The notes under the pieces were generated by a model, which was not told where the DNA came from, ran no database searches, and was given only the letters and a program-made list of their open reading frames with translations. From Pyropia haitanensis (taxonomy: Eukaryota; Rhodophyta; Bangiophyceae; Bangiales; Bangiaceae), in assembly GCA_008729055.1 (NCBI GenBank), contig SDUX01000002.1, positions 6,983,485 to 7,047,484 of the forward strand: a stretch of DNA of 64,000 bases, in the 5' to 3' direction. Position numbers and translations under genes: made by a program. Positions 11,456-23,283 of the stretch are shown piece after piece (the first letter of the stretch is position 1; the number at the start of each line of letters is the position of its first letter).

Positions 11456-12473
11456 TTACGTGTTCGTAATGGCCGCGTGAATTTGTGGAATAATATTGGC
11501 TAAAGCGCGTGTGCTAACAAACTTCAAGAAAACAATAATTTTTTCCAGGCATTGCATTTGTGGATTGCCGACGCTGCCGACCACCCCTCGGGCGCACACC
11601 TCCGCCCTTCCCGCGCTCACCTCTTCGCCACAGTTGCGGTGGCCGCGCGGTGAGCGGCCGTCGCCGCCGTCCGTGTCGTCGGCCTCCTCTTTCTTCCTGT
11701 CGCCCCGCCACGGCGACGGCGGCGAGCCCCGGTCGGCCGACGCGGACCGGCCGAGCAGGCTACGCGACGGCGGCGACCGGGCGGGGCGGCGGGGCCGGCC
11801 GGCCGGGCTGGCCTCCCCATCCTCCGCATCGGTGATGTGGAAGGCGCGGTGGACGTAGGAAAAGTAGCTGCCCGCGTCGGCCGCCGCCGGCCGGTGGTGC
11901 GCGCCACTGCCACCGCCGACGCCGCCGCCGCTACCACCGCCCGGCGCCCGCCCCGCCGGGGAGGCCAAGCCGCCCCCCCCCCCCCCCCCGTGGCCATGGC
12001 CACGGCCGCCGCCGCCGCCGTGCCCACCACCGCGGCCGCCACCGCCGTGCCCACCACCGTGGCCGCCACCATGACCGGTGCCGCCGCCGCCACCACCGCC
12101 GCCGCTGCCGCCGCCGTCGCCCGTTGGCGGCGCCGCCCCACGCAGCAGCGCCTCCTCCACCTCCTTATCCTCCTCCTCCTCCACCCCCGACGCGGCCAGG
12201 ATCCGCCGCCGCTTCACCTGCCGCTCGCTCGCCTGCGCGCCCACGTCGGCGGCGGCGGCGCTCCCCCCCGCCCCCCCCCGCCCCCCCGTGACCACCCGGG
12301 TGCCCATGCGCCCGCCGCCCGCGCCCTCCACCCATAACCGTGGCCGCCGCCGCCCTCCCGGCCGGGCCCGCAAGGGCCGCCCCGGCGGCCGCGGCAGCGA
12401 CCGCCACCACCACAAACCGGCGCACCGCCGTGGCGGCTGTCGACGGCAGCGACCGCCGTGGTTTGGCCGCCAT
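11456..12473 (-). CDS. Membrane-anchored Gly/His-rich hypothetical protein
   Basis: The ATG at 12473 gives MAAKPRRSLPSTAATAVRRF followed by a hydrophobic stretch (VVVAVAAAAAGAALAG), a signal peptide or anchor. After three C runs (12263-12287) the frame has moved by two steps, and the protein continues AQASERQVKRRRILAASGVE, a Glu-rich patch (EEEEDKEVEEALLRG), a GHGGGHGGG-type His/Gly segment and GSYFSYVHRAFHITDAED. It then has a basic/acidic tail. The last 40 codons lie in AT-rich DNA, so the stop at 11456 may belong to untranslated sequence or another exon. The frame change could also be an intron. The His/Gly repeat might bind metals, but nothing else supports that. Confidence 0.5.
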
Positions 12474-12906
12474 GCCGCCTGCCCGCCATTGACGACGGAG
12501 GGCCGGAACAAGGACGACGAGGACGACAGAGGGGAAAGGGGGGTCGAGGGTGGGGAAGAGCGGGGGCGCGGGGGGAGGAAGGTCGCAGCAAACACTGTCG
12601 CGGGTTGGGGGCCGTGCTGCTACAGCGATGAGGCAAGGGAGACAAGGGGAGCATTCGGGTTGCCGCAAGCGTTCCCCCGTCTCGCCATCTTGTGCAAAGC
12701 GCTTGCGACCTCACGGCTGGAAAGAGAGTGCAGACATGTCCAAAGATTCCGCACCCCGCGGCTCCGGTTGGCCGAGCTCCACGCCAGCCGCTGCCGGCAA
12801 TGCGGGCGGAGGAGTGCCAGCCGCGCCGCCGTCACCGACCATTCCTGCTGCCGGACCTCGAAGCGACGCACTCGCGGGGGCTGAAGACGCTTAACCAACT
12901 GCACTT

Positions 12907-12990
12907 GGTGCATGCCCGCCTCTGCGCCGGCTGCTTTTGGTGCATGCCCGCCTCTGCGCGAGCTGCTGTTGGTGCACGCCCGCCTCTGAA
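12907..12990. repeat. 32-bp tandem repeat, 2.6 copies
   Basis: Copies start at 12907, 12939 and 12971, each opening ggtgca(t/c)gcccgcctctg. The third copy is partial. Confidence 0.85.
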
Positions 12991-13969
12991 GCACGGGTGG
13001 GCCGATTTGATGAGCGGTTGAACGCACACGAGGACGCTAAAGCAGCTGGAAAGGGCTTGTCACGTCAGTTTGGCACACCAAGGCGCCGCCTATGCGGGAA
13101 ACAAGTCCTCATTAGGAGCGACATTGCATGTTTCCAGGGGTTTACGGTTTTGAGCGTGCTGGGACCCGCTGCCGGGGCCCTCTGGGTTGTCCCAATGGAG
13201 GACGGCGCGCACCTCAGGCTGCGCCACTTGCGGATTGGCCGTGAGGACGGCTCTGACGGGCACCTCAGGGCCTGTCGCCGCCCGAGAAGACTTGGGCTGG
13301 AGCCAGATTGGGGCAGGCAGCTCGTTTCAAATTATTTCAGGATGCCACGGTCGCTGTGGAGGGCCTGTGCGGGGCACCAGAAGGATCGGACGCGGGACCG
13401 GCCCGGACTTGAAAGTCGATGGAACAGCGCCCCATTAGGCTCTTCTTCAGCCGAATGGGCGATCCCTCTTTCGGTCCCCACTCGGCCATTCGTGATTTTC
13501 ACCGATTCTGGGCGGTCGTTCGGCACGGACCACTTCAGAGATGACCCCCACCCCCCACCCCCCCCCCCCGCCCCCCCCCCCGCGGCGCCCCCCCCCCCCT
13601 TCCAAACGCGCGCGGGATCCCGCGTTTTTTTTGGTGTTTTTGGCGCGAACGACGCCCGCCGCGGTGGGCGGCGGGGGTGGCGGGAAATCGGCACACCCCC
13701 GCGCGGCGGGGGGCGCGGACCGCCGTTGCCGCGCGGCGGCTCGCGCCGTCCGCCACGGATTGGACGCTCGCGGGGGGGGGGTGGTGCCGCCGTCGGTGTT
13801 GTGCGGCGGTCGGGGGGGGGGGGGGGGCGACGCCGCTGCACGCCGCGGCTGCCGCCACCATCGGGGGCGCGACACCGTGTCGGTGTGGGACTGGGGGTCG
13901 CGTCCGTGGGCGCTACCGCCGTGTGCCGTCCCGGCGCTCCCGCCGTCCCCCCCTTCTCCTCGCCCCCTT

Positions 13970-14237
13970 CCCCCCCCCCCCTTCCCTCCGCTCCGTCTGC
14001 TTTCCTCTCCCTGGCGCCCTCCCGGCTCTCACCCTGCTGCCCGCTTGACGCGCCAGCCGCCCCGCACCGCTGCTCCCTCCCCTCCCCCCCCCTCTTCCCC
14101 CTTGGCCCTTCCTTCCCTTGCTCCCCCCCCCCCCGCTTCCTCCTTCCCCCCCCTTTTTCCTCTTCTGCCCTTCCCACCCACGCCCACCCCCCCCCACCCC
14201 CCCCCCCTCCCCCCCCTCTTTTGCTGCGGCCGCCACC
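13970..14237 (+). promoter_or_regulatory. Pyrimidine-rich leader of MCM7
   Basis: About 250 nt of almost pure C/T run up to gccgccaccATGG at the MCM7 start. Comparable leaders precede other genes here (7933, 22462, 32931, 36855, 42256 on the minus strand, 54267, 60313). Whether this is promoter, 5' untranslated region or both cannot be seen from sequence alone. Confidence 0.5.
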
Positions 14238-14551
14238 ATGGCCGCCGCCGGCGGCGGCGCCCCCCCCCTCGTCGACTATGCCGAGGTCAAGGACCGGTGC
14301 AAAGAGTTCCTCCGCGACTTTCGGGTCGTCACCCCCCCCACCGCCGCCGCCGCCGCCGCCCCCGCCGCGGGGGATGAGGAGGAACCCCCCGCCGCCGCCG
14401 CGGATGGCGTCGCGGTCTTCAAGTACCGCGAGATGCTCCGCGCCATCGTCCACGGCACCCGCCGGCTGTTGGCGGTCGAGGTGGACGACGTCATTGCGTG
14501 GGGCGGCGCCGCCGCTGACGCGGGCGCCGCCGCCGCCGCCGGTGGCGTCGA

Positions 14552-14584
<33 letters not shown>

Positions 14585-16866
14585 GGATACGGTCGCGGCG
14601 GCGGCGGCGGGGACGGCGGCGGCGGGCCTCAGCATTGCCGAGGCGATGGTGGCCAACGCGCGGCGGTACACCGAGGTGTTTTCGCTCGCCGCGGATGAGC
14701 TGCTCGCCGCCCTCGAGGCGGAGGCCACCGCCGCGGACCCGGCGGCGCTCGAGGCGGACGCGGTGCGGAAGCTGGCCGCCACCCGCCGGGCGCTCGAGGT
14801 GGCCAACCGCCGCCGCCAGGCGGCCGCCGCGGGCGTCGCGGGCGGCGCGGTGGAGGACGTGGCCGAGCCGGGGGGGGCCGCCAGTGACCCGTACCAGATC
14901 ATCCCGCGCGCGCTGACGCGGCGGTACGAGACGGTGCTGCTGCCGCCGACCACCCAAGACGCCAAGACGCGGCCGCTGCGCGCGATCCGCGCGGCGGACG
15001 TTGGGCGGCTGGTGACGGTCAAGGGGGTCGTCACCCGCGTCACCGAGGTGAAGCCCCGGGTGGAGATTGCGGGCTACGTGTGCCTCGTGTGTGGCCACGA
15101 GGTGTACCAGACGGTGCCGGAGCGGTCGTACCTGCCCCTGACCGAGTGCCCCGTGCGGGGCGCGCACGAGACGGGGCCGGCGGGGCGGCTCGTCGCGACG
15201 CCCCGCAGCTGCAAGTACGTAAAGTACCAGGAGCTCAAGCTGCAGGAGCCCGCCGACCAGGTGCCCGTCGGCCACATCCCGCGCACGCTGACGGTGCAGC
15301 TGAGTGGGGAGCTGACCCGCAGCGCGACGGCGGGCGACGTCGTTGCCGTGTCGGGCATCTTCCTGCCGCTGCCCTACACGGGGCTGCGCGCCCTCAAGGC
15401 GGGCATGCTCGCCGACACGTTCCTCCAAGCGACGGCGGTGGCGCAGCTCAAAAAGGACTATGCCGACGCGGACGGCGGGGCGGCGGCGGCGGACCCCGAG
15501 ACGGCCGCGGCGGTCGCCGCGCTCGCCGCCGACGCCAACGTGTACGGCCGGCTGGCGCGGTCGATCGCGCCCGAGATTTGGGGCCACGCGGACGTGAAGA
15601 AGGCGCTGCTGCTGCTGCTGGTGGGCGCGCCCGCGCGGCGGCTGGGCGACGGCATGCGCCTCCGCGGGGACGTGCACGTGTGCCTGATGGGCGACCCGGG
15701 GGTGGCCAAGTCGCAGCTCCTCAAGCACATGACCGTCGTCGCGCCCCGCGCGGTGTACACGACCGGCAAGGGCTCCTCGGGGGTGGGCTTGACCGCCGCC
15801 GTCCTCCGCGACGCGGTGACGGGGGAGCTGATGCTGGAAGGCGGCGCGCTGGTCCTTGCCGACGGCGGCGTCGCGGCGATTGACGAGTTTGACAAGATGG
15901 GCGACGCGGACCGGACGGCCATCCACGAGGTGATGGAGCAGCAGACCGTGTCGATTGCCAAGGCGGGCATCACGACCACCCTCAACGCCCGCGCGGCGGT
16001 GCTCGCGGCGGCCAACCCGGCGTACGGGCGGTACAACCGGTCGCGGACGCCCGCGGAAAACATCAACCTGCCCGCCGCGCTGCTCTCCCGCTTTGACCTC
16101 CTCTTCCTGCTGCTCGACGTGCCCGACGCGGCGGCGGACCTGGCGCTCGCCCGCCACGTCACGACCGTCCACCGCACCGGCGCGGTGCCGGCGGTGGGCG
16201 CCGACGGTGCCGACGTCGACGACCGGGTGCCGCCGGCGGTGCTGCGCGCGCACATTGCGGCGGCGCGCGCGGCGGCGCCGCCGCTGGTGCCCCCCGGCGG
16301 CGCCCTCGCCGAGTATATCGTTGGCAGCTACGTGGCGTTGCGGGGGGAGGAGGCCGCCGCCGGGCGGGACGCGCGGGGCTACACCACCCCGCGCACGCTG
16401 CTGTCGGTGCTGCGGCTGTCGCAGGCGCTGGCGCGGCTCCGCCGGTCTGCCGAGGTGGCGCGGGAGGACGTGGACGAGGCGCTCCGGCTGATGGCGGCGT
16501 CCAAGCAGAGCCTCGACGCCGCCGACGCGGCCGACGCCCGGCGGCGGCGGCGGCGGCAGCGGCGTGCCGCGGGGGGGGGGGGGGGGGCGACGCGACGGGC
16601 AGTGACACGGAGGCGGACGCGCCGGGGGGGGGGCCGCCGCCGACGCGGCCCACCTGCGCCAGACGGTGACGTGGCGGGTGCTCGACGTGCTCACCGACGT
16701 GCGGCGCGCCGCGGGCGGCGCCGCGGCGCTCGCGTACGCCGCGATCGAGCCGCCAGTCCTCGCCGCGGGCTACACGCGGGCGCAGCTCGCCGACTGCCTC
16801 GACCACTGCGACGACCTGCACATCCTGGCGAATGATGTGGCCGCGGGCGAGATCCGGTGGTTGTGA
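14238..16866 (+). CDS. MCM7: DNA replication licensing factor MCM7
   Basis: One subunit of the MCM2-7 replicative helicase, acting in the nucleus. The ATG at 14238 has a strong context (gccaccATGG). The order is an N-terminal domain with Ala/Gly insertions, an OB/zinc region (CLVCGHEVYQ; then PVGHIPRTLTVQLSG and SGIFLPLP, typical of MCM7) and an AAA+ core. The core shows Walker A GDPGVAKSQ (about 15695), Walker B IDEFDKM (about 15880) and arginine finger SRFDLLF (about 16087). The C-terminal winged-helix part ends in CDDLHILANDVAAGEIRWL. Two frame steps occur near the end, at G17 (16571-16587) and G10 (16624-16633); each is explained by one missing base. No intron is needed. The fourth zinc ligand is not a Cys at the usual place (CPVRGAH). 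Identity is very secure. Confidence 0.97.
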
Positions 16867-16938
16867 GCGCGTGGCGCAGGGGGGGGGGGTGGGGGTGGGG
16901 GGGGGGGGGGGGGGGCGAGGGGGTGCGCGCGGGACCCG

Positions 16939-16951
16939 TTTTTTTTTTTTT
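16939..16951 (+). other. T13 tract 3' of MCM7
   Basis: The tract starts 72 nt after the MCM7 stop and is followed by (tgt)n. Sense-strand T tracts at similar places follow the genes ending at 10414, 24786, 41002, 41708 (minus) and 57234 (minus). It may mark 3' end formation; this is inference. Confidence 0.4.
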
Positions 16952-17156
16952 GTTGTTGTTGTTGCCCGCTTGATGGCTGGCGTTTTTTCATCTGTGGGGT
17001 TGAGTCGTGCGCGCCGGTCGCGCAGACGCCCGCGGCGGTGGCGGCGGCCGTCGCGGACGGACCGACGACGCCGTCGGTGGTCGGACGCGCGGGCGCGCGC
17101 GACCGGCGGCGGCTGGTGCCGGCGGCCGCCCCCCTCCCTCCCCCGCCCCCCCCCCC

Positions 17157-18139
17157 CTATCCGCGCGCCACCCCCACCACCCCCGCCGCCGCCGCCGGTG
17201 AGATGCACCCGGTGACGTCCGCGTCGCGGCCGTACCGGTACGCGGCGGCGTCCCGTTGGCTGGCGGCCAAGACCACCTCCGCAGGGGCCATCCCCCCCCC
17301 CCCCCCCCCCCCCCCCCTCCCTCCCCGCCCCCGCCGCCGTCCCCCCGACGCGTTGCATCGCCATCCCCGCCGCCGCCGTGATCCCCCACCCCCGCGGGGC
17401 CACAGCGGCACGGCCACCCACCCCCTCCGTCCGCGACAGCGACACCCGCACGCCGACGGCTTGCCCATCCGCCGCCACCACCACCCGCGGCGTCACCGCG
17501 CCCTCGGCGGCGCCCGTCGGATCGACCGCCGCGGGCGTGGCGCGACCCGCACCGCCGCGCCATGCACCCCACGCAGCGCACGCGTGGGGAATCCCCGCAT
17601 GCGTCTGTTGCACCGCACGGAGAGGGGGGGGGGGGGGGGGGGGGAAGGCGTCGCCGCCGCCCGCCCGCGCCCCACGCGCCGAGCCGTGCGACGGCCACCG
17701 CGCCCGCGATGGGCGTCTGTTCTTTTTTTTTTTTTTTTTTTTTTTGGAGCTCCCCGTAGACGGCCAGACGGGGGCGCCACCGCCAGCGCGGCGGCCCGCC
17801 GCGTGCCGTTGGCGCCGTCGCGTCGTCGACCGCGGCGGCGCGGCGCGCGCCGCCGCGGGCGGTCGCGGCGGGCCTGCCCGTGTGGGTTGTACGCGGCGGC
17901 GCGGGCGGCGGCGCCCGTCTGGGGAGGTGGCGGTGCCGCCTCTACGGCACGCGCCGCCGGGTGGGGTGGCCGCGTTGGTGGCAAGGGCGGGGGGGGGGGG
18001 GATGGAGCGGCGGCGGCGGGGGCCGGTCGCCACGGCCGGTGCAGGGGCGGCGGCGGGTCAACTGCGACAAGCAGGACGCCAGTCGAGCCACGCGCTGGCA
18101 TCCGTTGGGATCAGAGGCCGACGAGGGATCCACTTGCAT
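17157..18139 (-). CDS. Hypothetical protein, frame uncertain
   Basis: No family is recognised. A possible start at 18139 gives MQVDPSSASDPNGCQRVARL in ordinary-composition sequence. The middle contains a T23 tract on the plus strand (17723-17745), which would encode poly-Lys. The best-looking part is 17620-17320: LRAVQQTHAGIPHACAAWGA, PRVVVAADGQAVGVRVSLSR and APRGWGITAAAGMAMQRVGG. After a C27 run (17292-17318) the frame resumes as APAEVVLAASQRDAAAYRYG and stops TAG at 17157. Three frame changes are needed, at a G run near 17990, a G run near 17630 and the C27 run. A smaller gene starting below 17750 is possible. MCM7 is the convergent neighbour. Confidence 0.35.
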
Positions 18140-21100
18140 GGCGGTCACATGTAGTACCCCTTGAGCCAAAAGCCCATGACGTGGCCTGACCGGTACAGCA
18201 CCGCCAAGCGGCGGCGGCTGCGTGGGCGGCGTCGGCCGCATCGCACGCCACTGGATGTCTGGTAGGGCGCCGTCCGTCCGCCGTCCGCCTCCCCGTCACT
18301 GTCGCCGTCCCCGTCACTGCGCGGGGCTGCCAAACCCATGGACCCCTGCCGAGCGTGCGGGACGTGAAATGAGCACGACTCGGGCCAGAAATTGTGCATG
18401 GGCGGCACACGAGCTTTGACCAAACTCATGCTGCCCGGCACGGGATGGACCGATTGTCGTGCAGAGGGGGCACAGGTTGCTGCTAGGTGTCCGCGTGCAG
18501 CGGCGTGCCTCCACTCGGTACTTCCTGAGCATTTTCGGGCCACAGCAGGCCAAGCCCTGTGAACCCACACTGCGACTTGGGCGTGCTGCAGCCCAAGCCC
18601 TCTGCAGTCACGCTGCGACCCCGCTGCACTTGAGTTGCATATGCGGCCATGGTCGCCCACAGCACCAGCTTGGGTAGCGAGATCTACCCTTCGTTGTACG
18701 CTCACATTCGTAAAAAAAAATGTGTGCCGCATACCGGCCGCTGGAAGCTGCCGCTCCATCGTGGGGGGTGGGGGCGGGGGGGCGGCGGCCTCGCCTGATC
18801 GGGGGCGACGCTGGAGGGGGCGGCACTGGCCACCGGCAGCTGCCGCATTGTCATCGGGGGTCCCAGGAACTCGGATGGGAGACGCTGGCTGTCACATGGT
18901 CACTGAAAGCGGGGAAGCCGCCGGGAGCGGGGGAGGGGCGGCGAAGGGGTGGGTCTGGGTCTTTTTGCCACACTGCCGCCTTGTGGCGAGGGTCTTCATG
19001 GGGGGGACGTTTGCGACTCGGTGCCTTCTTGTCGCGGTAGGGTCGTGGCCGTGGAAAGAGCACGGGCGGTGTCGGCCGGGCACTCCGTCAGAGGCAGGTC
19101 GCGGGGGTTGGGTCCTCATTGGTGGGTCGGCTGCAACGGCAACGCAGGTTGCCGGCGACTTCCGCGCGCAGTCTGTTTGCTCCATGAGGTGTGCGCGTGG
19201 TGCGGGTGAGGGGGAGTGCGCGCTGTGATACTCGGCTGCCTTCACTCCTTGGGTCGTCTTGCGTCGTTGATATTAACACTGGGTCACAACAGACTTTGGA
19301 AAAGGGAGGGTGTGACTGCTTCACTCCGTGACGTCCTTGCTGATTGGGCAACCGCCGTGCAATGGGCTTCCTGTGTGGGCCGCTTGGTGTGCTTAGGTCC
19401 GAGTCAGTCCATCATGTCGGACAAACAGCACGGAATGAAGGGCTCTCTGGTCGGGTGTACGCAGTACTTTCTGGAAAGTCAGGTCACGCGGCAATGCACT
19501 ATCGCGAAACTGTGTATCATTCCAGATTAACTGTGACCGACTTCAGCACGCCTTGCACATCCCGAGCACAGCGCCGAGTCAGAAACCCGTGCATCGCCAC
19601 ACGACTAAAGAAAAAACCTGTGCGGCGGCTGCACGAACTGCAAGCGTCCTCGTGCACAGCGATTTTATCGTACGGTGGAGAACGACGTGCAGGCCTCCGG
19701 ACGATATGGTCGAGGTGGGTCGGAGCCGTGCCGGCGGTGGGTCGGCTTGCGTGGCGGCCGGTGGTTGTGGCGGCGGTGGCGGCGGTGACGGCGGGCGGCG
19801 GCGGGCGCACCCCGCTCCACCCCGCCTGCGCGACGCGGGTAGGCCGGCGGGGCGGGGCAATGGGGGGGGGGGAGGGAGGGAAAGAGGGGGGGGGAGGGGG
19901 GAGCGGGCTCGCTGCGGCGGCCGACAGGGCGCACCGGTGCGGCACCTGCGGCGGCGGCGGCGCCGCGAGGAGGGGGGAAGGCTGTCACCGTCGCCGCCGC
20001 CGCCGCCGCCGCAAGGGTGGCGGCAGGCGCGCAGGGTGCCGCCCGCACCACGTCCGCGGCGGTCGTGCGGCGCGCCGCCAGTGCCGACGGAGCACGCGGG
20101 GCGGGCGCCGGCGGGGCGAAGCGGCCGGCCGCCGCCGGGCGACCGCCGTCGAGCACGGCCGTGACGACCGCGCAGTGGGTGCGAGTCGCTCATCCTTTCG
20201 AGCACTAGTACGCCCTCCATGTACGGGTGGAAAAAAAGTGCTCCGGAGCCGCTGCACGGACGACTGAGCGGCGCCATAGGGCATACTATGGAAAAATTGG
20301 CCTCTGGGATACCGTAGAGGGGGGTTTGCACGCCGCTGCACGCCCGCGCACGCCCGATTCTCTGCTTCCCCGCAGAGTGTGGGGCCAACGCTGCCGACCT
20401 TCACGCTGTTGGCGTGGGAAAAAGGAGAGGGGGGACACGCTGGGTAGTGTGGAGTCTTGAGGTCTATCATATCCCCGCCCACGGTTGGCGACCTGCCGGG
20501 GCAGTGCCATGCACCAGCGGGCGCCGCTGCCCTTCAAGCCGTGCTGATGGGGTGTGGGCAGGGGAGGGTGGCGGTGGCGTGGCGCCGGCGCAGTGCGCAC
20601 GCTGCCGCCCGCGTCGGACACTGCTTGGTGCCCCCTCCCGCCTGCCTCGCGGGGGGTAGGACGGGGGGAGGACACGGCAGACCCCTTGCGCCCGCTGGTG
20701 TATTTTCTTTGTTGTCTCTTTGTCCAGAAAGCTCGTATATACTTGTGGCCCAGTGCGACTCGTCTGGCGGCGGCACGCGCCGGTGTGGAGTGGTCGCGCC
20801 CCGCGCGGGGGTCGTACCCCGACCGGGGTGGCATCGCCCCCACCTTGCCCCGATTCTGTACCAGGGACGGGCGTGACGAGGCGCCCTCCTCCACGGAGTC
20901 CACGGTGGGGGGCGGCAGCGTGGACGGGGGGAGCCTGGCGCGCGGCGAGCCGGGGGTGAGCCTGCCGCGCGGCGAGAGGGAATAGTATCTCCACCGATTT
21001 TGTTGGTGAGTAGGGGAGTCCCGAGCCGTTCAGCGACTGCGGTGGCGCGTGCGCCGTTGTTTGTTCATCGTCTGCGACCTTGGCACGCATTGCTGGACGG

Positions 21101-22461
21101 GTGTTGCCTGTGGGATTCACTCACGCCAGCGAACCACACAAGCCCAGCTTGCACGACTCTTGGGAGCGGGAAGAGCGACAGCAATGACCAGACGGATGGC
21201 GGGGGCGCCTCCGCCGGTGGCGCCCGCCCGCCTCGACGTGACCTCGCCACTGGCACTTGTCACGGGAGCGCGTCCTCGTCTGGTGGACGGAGCGCAAGCC
21301 GGATGCCGCCACGTGGAGATTCTCAATTGGGCATCGGCGGCGCGCCCCGCCGCGGTCCCGGTTCGTGCCATCCACAAGGTGTGCCAATTCGATTTGTTTG
21401 CGTCCGCGGCGCCGACCCCCCCTTCCCCACGCCCCCCTTTTGTGGGGGGGGGCGGGGTCCCGCTCGCAACGCGTGTGATGATCGGCCGCCCGCCAGGCAC
21501 ACACCGACAGCGCCATGTGCAGAGAACCCAACCCAAATGTGGTTGGATTCCATCAACGATGGACTATGCCTCGCCGCCAGGGGTGTCGTTCCCGCTCGTC
21601 CCACCGCCGCCGAGTCGCGCCGGCCGCATGTTGCGCACCAATCAGCGCGCAGAGACAATGCCGACCGGCCTGCGTCGTCGTCACCCCCGTCAGCGGCCAC
21701 CTCTGCCTTACAGATGGCCACGTTGCAGGGGGGAGCGCGCGCCGTCGTCCCCCCCCCCCCCTCCACAACTGGGCGCCGCCCGTCTTGGGTGCCGCGACGA
21801 GGCTGGCGCGCAGCGCGTCGTCGACCCCGCTTCCTCGGCCCTCTGGCCGCGTTTGCGGCACACTGGCCTCCCCGCCACGCGCTGGGAGCGGTACCGCGGT
21901 ACCGACGGCCCGGTTGTACGGCGGTCGTACGGACGCGCTCAGGCGGGCGTGGCACGGCGGCCACCCCCCTTGCCCCCCCCCCCCCCCTCGCCCCGCCGCC
22001 CCTCACCTTGCATCTCGCCCATTGAACGAGGCGGCTGTGGCGGTGTCGCGGGGCCTCTCCACCGCACCCCCCCCCCCTTCCCACCCCCGTCCTGCGCCTC
22101 GCTTTCCCCCTTGGCCTCGCCGCCTGCCCGCCGGGCGCTCTCGTGCGCCGCACGCGCCGGCGGCGGCGGGGTGGCCAGGGACGCCCGCCGCGGCGGCGGC
22201 GGGTGTGCTGCGCGCTCGCCGCCGCCGCGGCCGCTGCCGCCACCGCCGGGCCGCGTCGCGCGGTCGCGGCCGGCCTGGGAGTTGCGCCGCTGTGCGCGCG
22301 AGGGCACCCCCCCACCCACCCCGTGCTCCCCCCTCCCCGGCCGCCGTGCCCCCCCCGAGTCCCTTCCGTCCCTTTGCCGCGCCATCCTTTTCCCACGGCC
22401 GCGCCAACCCCCCCCCCCCTCCCCCACACCTTCCCCCCTCCCGCCCGCGTGGCGAGGGCGC
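18140..22461. other. Long gene-poor stretch
   Basis: Composition is closer to average than in the genes, with short frames on both strands and no recognisable domain. I see a 31-bp imperfect duplication (caggccaagccctgtgaacc... at 18546 and a similar copy at 18590), T/A patches near 18705-18720 and 20698-20750, and C/T-rich leader sequence from about 22060 that belongs to the next gene. A plus-strand frame running from 21049 into that gene has no supported start. This may be untranslated sequence plus decayed repeats. Confidence 0.5.
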
Positions 22462-23240
22462 ATGGCGTCGCCTGTGCTCGGGGGTGTTCCCGCCCCTCTG
22501 GGCGCCGCCCTCGGCGCCCTCGGCGCCATCTCGCCGCGGCGTCGGCCACAACCGGCGACGCCGCCCCGGGCGTCGCCGCCCGCCGCCGCCGTTGACGACG
22601 ACAACGAGGATGGCATCCCCGACACGCTCTCCATTAGTTCCGCCTCGTCAGCGCACCTGCGGGACCTGGGCGCCGCGGCGGCGGTGCCGGAGCCGGTGGG
22701 GCTGGCGGCTGGCCGCAGCGGCGGTGGCAGCGGTGGCGGTAGTGGGGGTGTCTCGTTGGGGGGTGGGGAGAGCGCATCGGGGCCCCCTTCGGGTGCACTG
22801 TGGTACCCGCCGCCGCTGCCGCCCCCTATCAACGGCGCCGGGCTAGGGGACCACGACGGCGGTAGCGGTGGCAGCGGCGGCGACAGTGGGAGTGGTGGCG
22901 GCGGCGGCGGCGGTGGCGGCGGCTGCGGCGCCTGTGGCGGCGGTGGTGGTGGCTGCAGCGGTGGAATTGGTGGCAGCGGCGACCGGGGGACGTGGTGGTC
23001 GTCCGGTGCATCTGTGCCGCCACCACCACAGCCGCCGGCCAGCCTCCTGTACGACTCATACGATGGGGAACCGACCGGCGGCCGCACCGTGGGTTGGAGC
23101 GGCGCACCGTTGCCGACGGGCAGCGCCGCCGCCGGTGGGGGCTCGTGGGGGGGCGGCACCAGCGGCAGCGGCGCCGGCGGCGCCCACGTCACGCCGCCCA
23201 TGTCCGCGACCCCGCCGGGGGCCTCCCCCGCCGCTGCCGT

Positions 23241-23283
<43 letters not shown>

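Larger units (their letters stand above)
12474..14237. other. Intergenic upstream of MCM7
   Basis: The stretch has mixed composition up to about 13540, including a 32-bp tandem repeat at 12907, and then C/T-rich sequence. A segment at 13435-13540 shares short words (ccgaatggg, ttcaccga, cattcg) with 11297-11410. No coding potential beyond random frames was found. Confidence 0.5.

Noticed and set aside
14276..16255. Minus-strand Ser/Ala/Thr-rich frames over MCM7
   Set aside because: Shadows of the MCM7 reading frame.
16571..16633. Programmed ribosomal frameshifting in MCM7
   Set aside because: Two shifts in one gene at different G runs, plus the same sign in unrelated genes, fit a sequence-length error far better.
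18145..18759. Minus-strand frame of about 200 codons beginning MERQLPAAGMRHT
   Set aside because: No domain, no leader typical of this window, and it spans a short internal duplication and an A tract that would encode poly-Phe.
20286..20903. Minus-strand frame of about 200 codons
   Set aside because: Irregular composition, no recognisable motif, and its strand competitors are equally long.
21049..22461. Upstream extension of the Pro/Gly-rich gene starting 22462
   Set aside because: It has mixed composition and no leader, and the pyrimidine-rich tract before 22462 fits a 5' untranslated region.
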